A stretch of 64,000 nucleotides of DNA from Xenopus tropicalis (taxonomy: Eukaryota > Chordata > Amphibia > Anura > Pipidae), in NCBI RefSeq assembly GCF_000004195.4, contig NC_030684.2, forward strand, positions 112,259,429 to 112,323,428. Reading direction: 5' to 3'. The notes below the pieces were generated by a model that saw nothing but the letters and a program-made list of their open reading frames with translations, had not been told where the DNA came from and made no database searches. Below are positions 11,122-22,434 of the stretch, in pieces. How positions within the stretch are numbered: the stretch's first letter is position 1; every line of letters starts with the position of its first letter. A program made the translations under genes and the position numbers.

Positions 11122-11738
11122 TTAAGGCTAATGCCACACCACGCGTATGGCGTATATTTTTAGCAAGCTGAAAAAACGCGTCATAACTCTCAACATCCCA
11201 ATTGAGGGTTGAAATGGGATACACCCAGTTACAGGTATGGGACCCGTTATTCAGAATGCTTGAGACCTGGGGTTTTCCAGATAAGGGGTCTTTCTGTAAT
11301 TCAAATCTTCTACCTTAAATTTGCTAAAAAAATTATTTAAACAGTAATTAAACCCAATAAGAATATTTTTGGCTCAAATAAGAAATAATTATATCTTAGT
11401 TGGGATCAAGTACAAGGTACTGTTTTATTGTTAAAAAAAATTGTAAAAATGTGAATTATTTGATTAAATTGGAGTCTATGGGAGATGGCCTTTCCATAAT
11501 TCCGAACTTTCTGGATAAAGGGTTTCCAGATAAGAGGTCCAATACAACTACTATTACTTCTATGCCGATATCTGCATAAAAACGCAAGAGAATGCAATGT
11601 TTCCAGTTTATATGCGTATTTCGACTGCATCCGAGCATATTCCATTCATTCAGGTGCAGGCACTGGTAGGAGCGTATGGCGCATTTCTTCAGCAGGCGTT
11701 TTTCAGCTTGCCGAAAATATATGCCATACCAGCCTTAA
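11122..11738. mobile_element. TTAA MITE split by a younger TA-MITE
   Basis: TTAA borders (11122-11125, 11735-11738) enclose inverted ends AAGGCTAATGCCACACC and ATGCCATACCAGCCTT, with the subterminal block tatatttttagcaagctg mirrored at the right as cagcttgccgaaaatata. The element is interrupted at about 11232-11549 by a CAGGTATGGGA element. No coding capacity. TTAA suggests T2/Kolobok or piggyBac mobilisation. Confidence 0.75.
11232..11549 (-). mobile_element. TA-flanked CAGGTATGGGA MITE, nested
   Basis: It starts CAGGTATGGGACCC after TA (11230-11231) and contains the reverse-orientation signature tatatcttagttgggatc and ggtactgttttattgtt. The right terminus (aggtccaatac) is decayed. It lies within the TTAA MITE 11122-11738 and is therefore the later insertion. 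Confidence 0.75.
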
Positions 11739-12956
11739 CTGCTGCTGTCTCAGGTGGGCAAAGGGGTAAAGTAATAAAGATTTTTGGGGCTATCCTATTC
11801 AAAGAAGCATCACCTGCTATATGTACAGTATGTATAGAATCAGAAGTTCCCCAATGGAGTGCCTTTTATTGGTAGCCTCCCCAAACAGAAATATCACCCC
11901 CCCTCCCCTGCAGGTGGGCCAGTTTTACTTACCTCCCATTGGGTGGGACCCTTCTGTTACTATAGTTCCAGCCTACCACTAACATTTCAGACTGATCTGT
12001 CCTTTCCAGATGCAACATTCTAAGCAGGTGATTGCTATATGGCGGGCCTGGGCACTGACATAGCAGCAACTAAGGAAATATTGGGTTATTTGGGTTTACT
12101 GATGCCTACTGATATTATGTGCAATTTTCTCATGCTTGACATACTCCATATAATATAAAAAATATATGTTTTTTAATCTAAATTGTTGTTTAAGTTGTTT
12201 ATATAGATGCAAACGATCATTTATCAGCAACGTCCTTGATTAAAATGCTAGCAATCAACTTTATTTAGATGTTTCTTGCAGGCATAAGATATTTTATTGG
12301 TTCAGATGATCTCAGAATTGACTAGTGTCTGTCCTTCTGCTGAATGAGGAATACAGTTCTAGGTTAGATTAGTCAGGAGAACCACTGATGCACTGAGGAG
12401 CATGCCCATCTGTCTGTGGCTACTAAAAATACCCTGCTGTCTCAACTGCCTCGAGCACATTCTGCTTCTCACAAAGAAAAAATCCTCTCTCTCTTAGAGG
12501 GTCTTCTAACAATATCATTCGGCGTCTGAGTGCCAGTCCGAATAGCTGTTCATTTCAGTTTTCTCAGTGTGACAGCCTGCCTAGTTGTTAATTTCGTTTT
12601 TACTCAACATGACAATTTTTTTGCCTACTCTTACAGACATTTTCTCACAGACATGAAGAAGTACATTTGTGTGTGTTTACAGCATGTCCTCAGGAGAACG
12701 GCTCAGGCTTTATGTTCATCTGTTTCTGTCAGTAGTGACCACAGCACCCAAGTTACACTGAATGTTTAAGTATGACATTTTGTGTCACTGAGTTGAGTTA
12801 CACACATACTGTAGGGCAACTTGAAAATTCAAAAATTTAATTTAAATGCTGAGCATTAATATGCTACCTAGCTCTTAAAACAGGGCTGCCCAAATGAAGG
12901 TCGTCGAAGGATTTTATGATCCCCATTAGGAACTGCTTACACACTCCATTGACAAC
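11739..12956. other. Unique-looking non-coding DNA
   Basis: No gene or known repeat recognised. The 79-codon frame at 12530 shows no motif. Confidence 0.5.
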
Positions 12957-12964
12957 CTTGGCCC

Positions 12965-13212
12965 CAGGGTCGAACTGGGCAGTCGACACTGGGAAAGAAA
13001 CAGCCCTAGTGGGCCCCGATGGCCCAGATCCGACCCTTACACGTGCTCAGAGAAGGACGTCGGGCTGGGGCCCCTGTAGGGAGACTCAGCAGGGGGTCAG
13101 GGGGTGCAGCAGGGGGCCCCTAGGGGGTGCTGGGGATGTGGTCAGTGGGGGCACCTGTAAGGCCTCTGGGGCAGCAGTCCCAGTGGGCCCTGCACTCCCC
13201 AGTCCGACCTTG
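12965..13212. mobile_element. Short hAT MITE with CAGGGTCGAACTGGG ends
   Basis: It begins CAGGGTCGAACTGGGC and ends CCCCAGTCCGACCTTG, inverted with few mismatches. Perfect 8 bp duplications CTTGGCCC flank it (12957-12964 and 13213-13220). The interior is GC-rich, with repeated gggggcccc-type text. There is no transposase. A sister copy at 46726-46945 also has a perfect 8 bp duplication. Confidence 0.9.
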
Positions 13213-13220
13213 CTTGGCCC

Positions 13221-16200
13221 TGAGTGTGCACTATAGTGAATAACTGTATAGTGAATAACTTTATGAAAATGTTGGACATCACTGTTTTACCAGTGTTTTT
13301 CAACAGTATCCAGGTAATATTCCTAGTAAAAAGCCTCATGAATAGTCGCTTCCTTGTACCCATATTCTTGAGCGAGGTGACCTCCGTTCCTTTTGCATTG
13401 TCATGAATACCTACTGTATACTGGTATAGTGTTATGGCATCTCTTTCTCTCAGTTGGTCAGGTCTTCAATGACATAGCACACCCCGGGGCAGCTAGACAA
13501 CTCCTCAACCAGCTTCTTGTAAGGACAATATAATAAAAATAGAAAGGTTGTGGAAAAAGATAAGGCAGGTTGTGACTAGTGAACCAAATACAATACATTT
13601 GCCCCTAAACATTTCAGTTAGAGTAAAAGTAGTTAAAAGTAAGGTATAGTCGCTCTTTAAATGTCAAAATGCAGAAAATATGGTTGACTACACATTATAG
13701 GCAAAATGAGTTACTGAGGGATTTTTAAATCTCATGTATTCATTATAAATGTTCTTTGATCTGAGAAAGAGTATGCATAGAAGAAACCCACCAGGAGAAT
13801 CCATTATTAATCAATCAGTATATCACAGTGAAAGACTGTACTGGATCATTTAACACTTTATCTTTTAATATGCAGAACCTGATCATGTCCAAACTAACTT
13901 TTTTACACTTTTTTTGAGGTTAGTGTGTTGCATACAGATAGAGAAAACTTAATTCCGAATTATTTCAATATATTTTACATCACTAAATAAAAATCCTTCC
14001 TACAAATCCTGCTGAGCAGGAGTTTATTCTAGCTTGCACTGCTGGTCTATTGGACTGCATCTGACAGTCTGGGGTGCATATTAGTGTTGCTGGAATATTC
14101 ACAAGTAGGCCAGTGTACATGTATTGTATCAGGTAAGGGTAACTTAGCAGGAGCATACTCAGACCACAAAAGGTTTGTGTTTGCAGGCCACAAGTATGAG
14201 GTGGGTGAGACAGATACTACATCTTCATACAGAACTTGACGATTCACTGAAAACCTAATAATTGCATTTTGTTACTTCCAAAGCCAACATTGCATGGAGA
14301 CCATCACATATATTTGAACAGGGTGCAATATTGGTTTTACAGGAAAGATGGCGAAAGACTTAAGGTTTTGGGGCCCTAATTAGCACTGGGATTGTGGACC
14401 CCTTCCTTTCACTGATATCTTCTCTCAGAGATATATATTAATATTCATATTAATAGGGCTTTTGAATACTTTTCAAGTGTCCACTGCACCATACTGAGAG
14501 CAACAGGGGACTGGAGATATTGTTTCTCTGAGTTTACAGGCTAGTCTGCCCAAGCTATGGCAAAGTGATAAATTATTTTTATATTCCCAGTTGATGCACA
14601 GAATGAAATCATTGCAGCATTGTAGCATATATTTGTGATTTTTATTGAGGAATATAGACACAGACCATGCACAGCAAAAGAAACACTACCACGTCTTTGC
14701 AGACTAATGCCGGGGTACATGGAACTGCATGTAAGGCATAACAATCATTATTATATAGGGCTAAAGTCCAAGGCAACATTTCACTGGATGATACGTATCA
14801 AAAAGATATTCTTCTCCAGAATAAGCTTACTGAACAATCAAATTTTGTATAAATAATACTTCAGTCTTTTACTATTGCCAAGACTTGTTTTTTTCCAGGG
14901 TCCCATGAGGAAGGGCAGGGGAAGGGCAATGTTCAATGCATGTAACTAAATACTTTTCCATTACCTTATAATTGAGGTGTTCCCTGGCCATGTCCTAGTG
15001 ACTTCTCCACTCCCACACCTAACATGATTTTGGCATAATACATGAACAAGAAGAATCAGAGTTCATTTACGTTGTTTTTTCTATATGTTAGAGTATATAA
15101 TCATTATAGCATAAACTTGCAGCACACAATTTAGGCTGTGGACTGAAGAGAAGAGTAAGGATCAGAACTCTGTTTAGGAAGTTTGGAAAAGACACCTTAG
15201 AATGATGCATTTTAGACTGCTCTGTCTTACCAGCTGAGAAAACCAAGCAATCGCCTCAATTCCTTTCTGACACTCCAAGGTGGGTGGAGGGGGGAGAAAG
15301 AGGACATTATGTATTCCTCACCACAGGTCAGTTGCTTAGCGACCGCATCACGGCTAATTGAAAGCGCAGAGGATTACTGACTGCAGGACCACTGGGCCAG
15401 GGAGAGGCAGATGTGAAGTCAGATGTAATCTCACCAAGGGATGAAAGTAAAGACCCCATGCCCCTCTCTTTACATCCACCCTCCCCTCTTCCATATCACA
15501 GCAAAAACTAGGAATGCAATGACTTGCCACTGGGGCATTATAGACATGCTTCTGCACATCAATTGGTCTGTGTTTGAACATACCCGTAGCAAGAAATATA
15601 TCATGAAGCATGAGCTGAAATAAGAGTTATTTAACACCCACTCAAATAAAAGCAAATCTGAGGCAGTGACCACCAAGTAACCGCTTTAGAATACGGTATC
15701 ACAAATATCGTACACCTGCTCTCAGTGCAGCATGCACACACAGCACACTAGGATATGTAATTCTTGTACTGGAGCAATTCTTGTTCTGGTGCATTGATAC
15801 TAGAGTTTGATAAAAACCCTCACTTCAAAAAGTACAATGAAACTGTCTGTATCTGAATGGGAAACTTATATTATCAAGAAAACCCTTGACTTGAAATGTG
15901 CATATAAGTCTCTTAAGGTCACTGCTATTCAGATTTTTTAAATGTAGACATAAGCCCCCCAAAATGAATTTGTTGTCAGCAGGATATACGTTGCTATAGA
16001 ATATTTTTATAGACAGAGACAAAAGGTCCTCTGCACTCACCCATTATCAATATATAGGACATTAAGACATTTTGTGCATTAAGCTACCAAGCAATGCCCT
16101 TCCTTTGCTTGTTTGTCCATATATTGCAATATATTCAAGCTGACCAACTGCATCAAAGTCATCCCTTGTCTGGCCAGCTCCCAACCTATCCCAGCTACTG

Positions 16201-16868
16201 TTGGGTGATCCAACAGTGGTGGCCAAATATAGGCAACCTTTTCTAAAGAAAGTAAGTTTCATCGTAGTTTTAAAAACCATTAAAACCACAAAAATAAGAA
16301 TGCTGATAAATGAGCCTCTTATGTTTGTGTTTGATATCTTCTCTTGTTTTTTTGATTGTCATCAAGAAATGTGCTGGCCTAAACCCTTTGCTACAGTTAT
16401 ACTGGGGGAAATTATTTTTAGAAAATGTTGGTTTAATAATATTATATTTCTTGAAGAAGGATAAGGCAACCAAGATAGCAGGAGACTAGTAGAGTTGGGG
16501 GAAGCTGTGCTGTTCATTTAGCTCAATCAACCTCCCGTGGGTTCCCATTTCCTGGCTAAATGCAAACTGATCCTGGTGTTGTAATTGAGTCACCCCTGAG
16601 ATCTTTTTTTACTGATGTTAACATCCTCATTCCTTGCAGGAGAAACTGTCACTATGGATCAGGGTTCATTTGCAAATTTTGCCTGAAGGGACAGCACGTT
16701 CTAGGTCCCTACACTTAAATAAAATTGTAGGTATTTTAAATTACTTACAGGAGAATACACCTAGAGTGATCAAATTATAGCTGCCTTTGTTTCGTTATAC
16801 TAAACTAAATTATATGTGTATGTCTTCATCCTCTACTACCATTATGTTCTTGGCTAAATTATACTGTA
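13221..16868. other. Long unique-looking stretch
   Basis: No gene, RNA or intact mobile element is recognised in about 3.6 kb. Frames of 60-87 codons on both strands overlap one another and carry no motif. Around 15320-15400 the text gttgcttagcgaccgcatca then cggctaattgaaagcgcaga is CpG-bearing and contains a homeodomain-type core; it is listed as a possible conserved element among the findings. Confidence 0.5.
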
Positions 16869-16878
16869 TAGTGATGAG

Positions 16879-17160
16879 TAGTGATGGGCGAAATGTTTCA
16901 CCAGGCATGGATTTGCGACAAATTTCCACATTTCGCCATTGACTGATTGTTTCGCGAAACAGATGAAAAAATTAGCTGCAGAAAAATTCACGGGCGTCAA
17001 AAGGATAGTCGCTGGTGCCAAAAGAATAGTGGCGCATCAAAAGCATAGTCGCGGGCGACAATTTTTTTTTGACATGCAACATTTTTGCCGTTTTACAAAT
17101 CTTTTGAAAGATTCACAAATTTTCCGGCGAAGCAAAACGGAACAGATTCACTCATCACTA
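16879..17160. mobile_element. hAT MITE inserted in the left tip of its relative
   Basis: Ends TAGTGATGGGCG and TTCACTCATCACTA. Flanking 8-mers are GTGATGAG (16871-16878) and GTGATGAA (17161-17168), an 8 bp duplication with one mismatch that lies inside the left end of the host element. The interior has the family text caccaggcatggatttgc and gccaaaagaatagtggcg. Non-coding. Confidence 0.8.
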
Positions 17161-17465
17161 GTGATGAACAGATCTGTTCCATTTGGCTTCGCCAAAAATT
17201 AGCGAAATTACAGGAAAATTAGTGAAGTGACGAAAAATCAGCGAAAACGCTTTTGTCGCACAATTTTTTTGTCACCTCATGTCTTTTATTTGTTGTGTTT
17301 GTCTTCTTTTATGCTACCGAGCCCATTTTGACCCGACCGTGCCTATTTTGACGCAAACACACCTAATTTGACACAACGCAACTTTTTTTGACAAGCGAAT
17401 TTCCGCAAAACAATTCGCCGATGGCTGCAAGTCCATGCCTGGCGAAAAAATTTGCTCATTGCTAC

Positions 17466-17686
17466 TAGTGATGAGTGAATCTGTCCCGTTTCGCTTCAAT
17501 ATAAAATCTGCCCATTTTGACGTGACTACGTCCAGTTTTGGCACGACATGCCCATTTTTGACTCAACCGCGACTTTTATGTGGATGCTCAACAAATTCGT
17601 GACGTTTCGTGAAACAATTTGCCAATAGCAAAATTCGAAAATTTGCATGCGATTCCATGCCTGTCAAAAAAATTCCTTCATTGCTA
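17466..17686. mobile_element. hAT MITE inserted in the right tip of its relative
   Basis: It begins TAGTGATGAGTGAATCTG and ends TTCATTGCTA. Flanking 8-mers ATTGCTAC (17458-17465) and ATCACTAC (17687-17694) agree at six of eight positions, and the second is the host element's right terminus. A decayed duplication is the simplest reading. Confidence 0.65.
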
Positions 17687-17701
17687 ATCACTACTATTCT
17701 G

Positions 17702-18345
17702 AGTTGAGCTAGAAAAGCACTTGTATCTATTTCATTCAAAAAGGCCCCATGCAGTAGTACTGTGATGCTTTAGTAGAAAAAAATGCTCAATGAATGCACG
17801 TTTGTAGAATATTTTTAAAAGTTGGAGGTTATACTAAAGACATTCAGATGGCACGGTTACTGTCTAGTCAACACCATGAGGAATATTGGCAGATGGCCTT
17901 TTGGAAACTGAAATTGTCAAACACATAAAATCCACCAAGCTGTGATAGAAGTCTTATCAATCTGTTCCGTATCTGATACTGAATATATGTTTTACCTCAA
18001 CTGGTGCAGCTAAATGGCTGTTTTCCAACCGACCGTTTCTTACTGCAGGACACAAGCTAATCATTTTCCTTGATGAAGCCACTTGACTCATCTTATCTAT
18101 TAGAGACTATCATTATAAGTGGGTTGGTTGCACCAGAAAAACAACATAAATCAAGGACAGCAGTGAACACAAGATATCTCAAAAACTGTAAGAGAAAAAT
18201 AAATGTGTTTCTAGAGGAGATTAAAAAAAACAAAAAACATGCACTATGAGAGAATTAAAATATATATATGCAATACTACTTATTTTCTTGAAAAATAATC
18301 ATCAACGTTGTTTATGTATAAATGTAATCAATTTATAACAAACAA
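17702..18345. other. Unique-looking non-coding DNA
   Basis: No gene or repeat recognised. Confidence 0.45.
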
Positions 18346-18349
18346 GGGT

Positions 18350-18665
18350 TATTGAATAAAAGTGGGATCAGTGGAACCTGCTTATGAAGAGCTTACAATC
18401 TGAAGGGTTAGGGAACGTTTGAAACATAAGGAAGATGAAAACGCTTGGTGATTTATGATGAAGCTGATGTTTGATCAGACAAGATGCATTGAATATGCTT
18501 CTGTAAACAGTTGGGTCTTTAGGGAATGTTCGAAGTTTGGAAGGAAGGGGAGAATCTAATAGCTGGAGGCAGAGAGTTCCAGAGGCAGGCAGTCGGATGG
18601 GATGAAGTGATTTAAGGAAAAGAGAGTTGAAGGTTTTGTATTTCGGTACTAATGTTTAATTACGA
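18350..18665 (+). repeat. Unassigned interspersed repeat, copy A (one 33 bp unit)
   Basis: The copy contains gaagagcttacaatctgaag, then atgtttgatcagacaagatg, aaacagttgggtctttaggg, one unit ctggaggcagagagttcc followed by agaggcaggcag, and then ggatgggatgaagtgattta. The same blocks flank the 35-unit array at 19287-20441. The repeat is of a type seen in several vertebrates, but I cannot assign its class. Confidence 0.7.
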
Positions 18666-18781
18666 TTCATGTTTTTAAAATTTAAATTTTTTTGCCAAAA
18701 AATTAATTTTTTTAGTGATTTATTAAGCATCAAAACCACAAAAGCCAAGAATACAAAACTTTGCCATGTAAAAGTTTAAAG

Positions 18782-19026
18782 TAGTGATGAGCAAATCTGT
18801 ACCATTTCGCTTCGCCATAAAATTTGCGAAACAATAATAACATTTGCAAATTGGCGGAAAATCTATTTTTTTTTAAAGCGACCGCGCCCGCGCCAACTTT
18901 TTTTGACACACAATGAATTTTTCCGCGCCAAAATTTTCACAGAAGTTTTGCAAAACAATTCGCCAATGCCGAAATGCAGAAATTCGCTGCAAATCCATGC
19001 CTGGTGAAAAAAATTTGCTCATCACC
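18782..19026. mobile_element. hAT MITE, TAGTGATGAGC family
   Basis: Ends TAGTGATGAGCAAATCTG and TTTGCTCATCACCA. Flanks GTTTAAAG (18774-18781) and CTTTCAAG (19027-19034) match at six of eight positions, an eroded duplication. The interior follows the family, with gccaatgccgaaatgcag and catgcctggtgaaaa. It separates copies A and B of the 33 bp-unit repeat. Confidence 0.75.
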
Positions 19027-19164
19027 ACTTTCAAGGTCATGTAGAAGTCAATGGGCAGCTGTTCTGTTTCCAGTTGGAAGATCTTCTTTCTCTTTGTGGT
19101 ATTAGAGGCTTTGAATTTTTCAGATGCTCCATTTGTTGAAAAAACACATTTGTCCGCATTTTTT

Positions 19165-20545
19165 TTGTTTTATGATGAAGTAAAAGTTGATGTTTGATCA
19201 GTCAAGATGCATTGAGTATGCTTCTGTAAACAGTTGGGTCTTTAGGGAGTGTTTTGCTGTTTGGTAGTAAGGGGAGAGTTTGATAACTCGAGGCAGAGAG
19301 TTCCAGAGGCAGGGAGAAGCTCAAGGCAGAGAGTTCCAGAGGCAGGGAGAAGCTCAAGGCAGAGAGTTCAAGAGGAAGACAGAAGCTCGAGGCAGAGAGT
19401 TCCAGAGGCAGGGATAAGCTCAGGGCAGAGAGTTCCAGAGGCAGGGAGAAGCTCGTGGCAGAGCATTCCAGAGGCAGGGAGAAGATTGTGGCAGAGAGTC
19501 CCAGAGGCAAGGAGAAGTTTGAGACAGAGAGTTCCAGAGGCAGGGAGAAGCTCAGGGCAGAGAGTCCCAGAGGCAGGGAGAAGCTCGAGGCAGAGCGTTC
19601 CAGAGGCAGGGAGAAGCTTGTGGCAGAGAGTCTCAGAGGCAAGGAGAAGCTCGAGACAGAGGGTTCCAGAGGCAGGGAGAAGCTCAGGGCAGAGAGTCCC
19701 AGAGGATGGGAGAAGCTCGAGACAGAGAGTTCCAGAGGCAGGGAGAAGCTCGAGAATGAGGATTCCAGAGGCAGGCAGAAGCTCAGGGCAGAGAGTTCCA
19801 GAGGCAGGGAGAGGCTTGTGGCAGAGAGTTCCAGAGGCAGGAAGAAGCTTTTGGCAGATAGTCCCAGAGGCAGGGAGAAGCTCAAGGCAATGAGTTCCAG
19901 AGGCAGGGAGAAGCTCAAGGCAGTGAGTTCCAGAGGCAGGGAGAAGCTCAAGGCAGTGAGTTCCAGAGGCAGGGAGAAGCTCAGGGCAGAGAGTCCCAGA
20001 GGAAGGGAGAAGCTCAAGGCAGAGAGTCCCAGAGGCAGGCAGAAGCTTGAGGCAGAGAGTTCCAGAGGCAGGGAGAAGCTTGAGGCAGAGAGTCCCAGAG
20101 GCAGGGAGAAGCTCGAGGCAGAAAGTCCCAGAGGGAGGGAGAAGCTTAAGGCAGAGAGTTCCAGAGGCAGGGAGAAGCTCAAAGCAGAGAGTTCAAGAGG
20201 AAGACAGAAGCTCGAGGCAGAGAGTTCCAGAGGCAGGGAGAAGCTCAGGGCAGAGAGTTCAAGAGGCAGGGAGAAGCTCGTGGCAGAGCGTTCCAGAGGC
20301 AGGGAGAAGCTTGTGGCAGAGAGTCCCAGAGGCACGGAGAAGCTTGAGACAGAGAGTTCCAGAGGCAGGGAGAAGCTCAGGGCAGAGAGTCCCAGAGGCA
20401 GGGAGAAGCTCAGGGCAGAGAGTCCCAGAGGCAGGGAGAAGCTTGAGACAAGTTTTATAGTTGGGATAGGATGAAGTGATGATGAGGAAAAGAGAGGTGT
20501 AGGTCTTGAATTTAGGTAGTAATGTTTATTTACTATCTCAAGTAC
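19165..20545 (+). repeat. Unassigned interspersed repeat, copy B with expanded array
   Basis: Left flank tgatgtttgatcagtcaaga then aaacagttgggtctttaggg, and right flank gggataggatgaagtgatga then gtagtaatgttta, match copy A at 18350-18665. Between them the single unit of copy A is replaced by 35 units. A 448-codon minus-strand frame spans this region, but it is generated by the array. Confidence 0.75.
19287..20441. repeat. 33 bp minisatellite, exactly 35 units
   Basis: The unit is ctcraggcagagagttcc followed by agaggcagggagaag (33 bp). From 19287 to 20441 is 1155 bp, exactly 35 x 33, so units differ only by substitutions. Because 33 is divisible by three, a frame without stop codons stays open on both strands: minus-strand peptides of the type LPLELSALSFS, and plus-strand peptides EKLRAESSRGR and QRVPEAGRSSR. 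The perfect 11-residue periodicity in several frames at once argues for DNA-level amplification, not a protein gene. Confidence 0.9.
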
Positions 20546-20644
20546 CATCTTTAAATGTGCAAACTAGAATAACAATGCATTTACTAACTGGAGCTGTGGC
20601 TGATGAGTAGCAAGGGGAGAGCCTTCATCAAACCCCATCTAATC

Positions 20645-20936
20645 GCCTTGGGGTCTTAATTTAGATCTCCCTATTTTAAGCCTACTAAAAATGATTTAAA
20701 CATTAAAATAAACCCAGAAGGAATGTATTGCCTCCTATAAGGATTCATTATATTTTAGATGGGATCAAGTACAAGCTAGTGTTTCATTAATATAGAGAAA
20801 AAATGTTTTAAAATCTTTTAAAAAAGTTTTTAAAATTTAAAATATTTGATCAAAATGGAATCTATGGAAGATGGTCTTTCCTTATTTTAGAGTTTTCTTG
20901 ATAATAGGTTTCCAGATAATGGATCCAATACCTCTG
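20645..20936 (-). mobile_element. Decayed CAGGTATGGGA MITE
   Basis: Reverse-orientation signature text is present: ctattttaagcctactaaaa, aacccagaaggaatg, gatgggatcaagtacaag, and the right end ggtttccagataatggatcc to cctctg. The left terminus is lost and the internal A/T tract is expanded. Confidence 0.65.
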
Positions 20937-21154
20937 CAGAATTGACCTGCATGAAAGAAAACTTTTGTTTGTTTTGAAAAATTCCATTCATCACATTTTT
21001 TTTTTTTTTGTACTCGTGTAAACATCAATTGCTATGAACCTCCCCCCAAAGAGAATATATTTATAGTAAGTTATGTTTTGCTTTAAAAAGAGAATCATCT
21101 ATTACATTTATAAATACATGCATACACTTTACAATATAGTATTTATAACTTATA

Positions 21155-22431
21155 GGGGCTGATTTACTAACCCACGAATCCAAATCCGAATTGGAAAACG
21201 ATAATTTTGCGACTTTTTCGTATTTTTTGCAATTTTTTTCGTCGCCGTTACGACTTTTCATAAACTGTAGCAAATTTTTCGTAACCATTACGACTTGCGT
21301 GGAAAGTCACAACTTTTTCGTGGCAGTTTCGATTTGCTCGTATCTTGTCGCGACTTTTTCTTATTGAGCACTCGTAAGCGGTGGACGAAACTTTCAGACT
21401 TAGCATGATTTTGGAAGCCTCCCATAGGGCTCAATGGTACTCTGCAGCTCCAACCCGGCCCAAGGAAAGTCTCCCATAGGGCTCAATGGCACTCTGCAGC
21501 TCCAACCCGGCCCAAGGAAAGTCTCCCATAGGGCTCAATGGCACTCTGCAGCTCCAACCTGGCCCAAGGAAAGTCTCCCATAGGGCTCAATGGCACTCTG
21601 CAGCTCCAACCCGGCCCAAGGAAAGTCTCCCATTGGGCTCAATGGCACTCTGCAGCTCCAACCCGGCCCAAGGAAAGTCTCCCATAGGGCTCAATGGCAC
21701 TCTGCAGCTCCAACCTGGCCCAAGGAAAGTCTCCCATAGGGCTCAATGGCACTCTGCAGCTCCAACCTGGCCCAAGAAAAGTCTCCCATAGGGCTCAATG
21801 GCACCCTGCAGCTCCAACCCAGCCCAAGGAAAGTCTCCCATAGGGCTCAATGGCACCCTGCAGCTCCAACCTGGCCCAAGGAAAGTCTCCCATAGGGCTC
21901 AATGGCACTCTGCAGCTCCAACCTGGCCCAAGGAAAGTCTCCCATAGGGCTCAATGGCACCCTGCAGCTCCAACCCAGCCCAAGGAAAGTCTCCCATAGG
22001 GCTCAATGGCACCCTGCAGCTCCAACCCAGCCCAAGGAAAGTCTCCCATAGGGCTCAATGGCACTCTGCAGCTCCAACCCGGCCCAAGGAAAGTCTCCCA
22101 TAGGGCTCAATGGCACTCTGCAGCTCCAACCCGGCCCAAGGAAAGTCTCCCATAGGGCTCAATGGCACTCTGCAGCTCCAACCCGGCCCAAGGAAAGTCT
22201 CCCATAGGGCTCAATGGCACCCTGCAGCTCCAACCCAGCCCAAGGAAAGTCTCCCATAGGGCTCAATGGCACTCTGCAGCTCCAACCCGGCCCAAGGAAA
22301 GTTGCAAAACATTCGTAACGGCTACGAAAAAGTTGCGCCAATTTCTGAAAAAAATCGCAAAATACCGATCATTACGAAAAAAAACGCATTCGGACGCCTT
22401 CAGACCATTCGTGGGTTAGTAAATCAGCCCC
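21155..22431. mobile_element. Harbinger-like MITE containing a 17-unit minisatellite
   Basis: Inverted ends GGGGCTGATTTACTAACC and GGTTAGTAAATCAGCCCC, continuing inwards as cacgaat/attcgtg. Flanking ATA on both sides (21152-21154 and 22432-22434) is a 3 bp duplication. Subterminal DNA is full of cgactttttcg/cgaaaaa motifs. The centre is a 52 bp minisatellite (separate entry). A deletion copy lacking the array is at 45242-45490 with a CAA duplication. The PIF/Harbinger label rests on the 3 bp duplication and G-rich ends; no transposase is present. Confidence 0.8.
21417..22300. repeat. 52 bp minisatellite, exactly 17 units, inside a MITE
   Basis: The unit reads gtctcccatagggctcaatg, gcactctgcagctccaac, ccggcccaaggaaa. 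The 884 bp tract is exactly 17 x 52. Because 52 is not a multiple of three, the frame rotates and yields a 52-residue peptide period over three units; the 101-codon frames here are artefacts. Nearly the same unit fills the MITE at 23051-24520 and occurs once in the MITE at 41680-42150. Confidence 0.9.
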
Positions 22432-22434
22432 ATA

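Larger units (their letters stand above)
16869..17693. mobile_element. hAT MITE (TAGTGATGAGC family), host of two nested copies
   Basis: This element is in three pieces: the left tip TAGTGATGAG (16869-16878), the body from 17161 to 17465, and the right tip atcacta (17687-17693). A sister copy is inserted in each tip. The body shows the family pattern: cattttgacccgaccgtg-type GTC-rich text and ccatgcctggcgaaaaaa near the right end. Its own target duplication is not recognisable. Confidence 0.7.

Noticed and set aside
19202..20548. 448-codon minus-strand frame and overlapping plus-strand frames of 339 and 214 codons
   Set aside because: All arise from a 33 bp tandem array whose period is a multiple of three; frames are open on both strands with 11-residue periodicity, and the same unit occurs singly in a non-coding repeat nearby.
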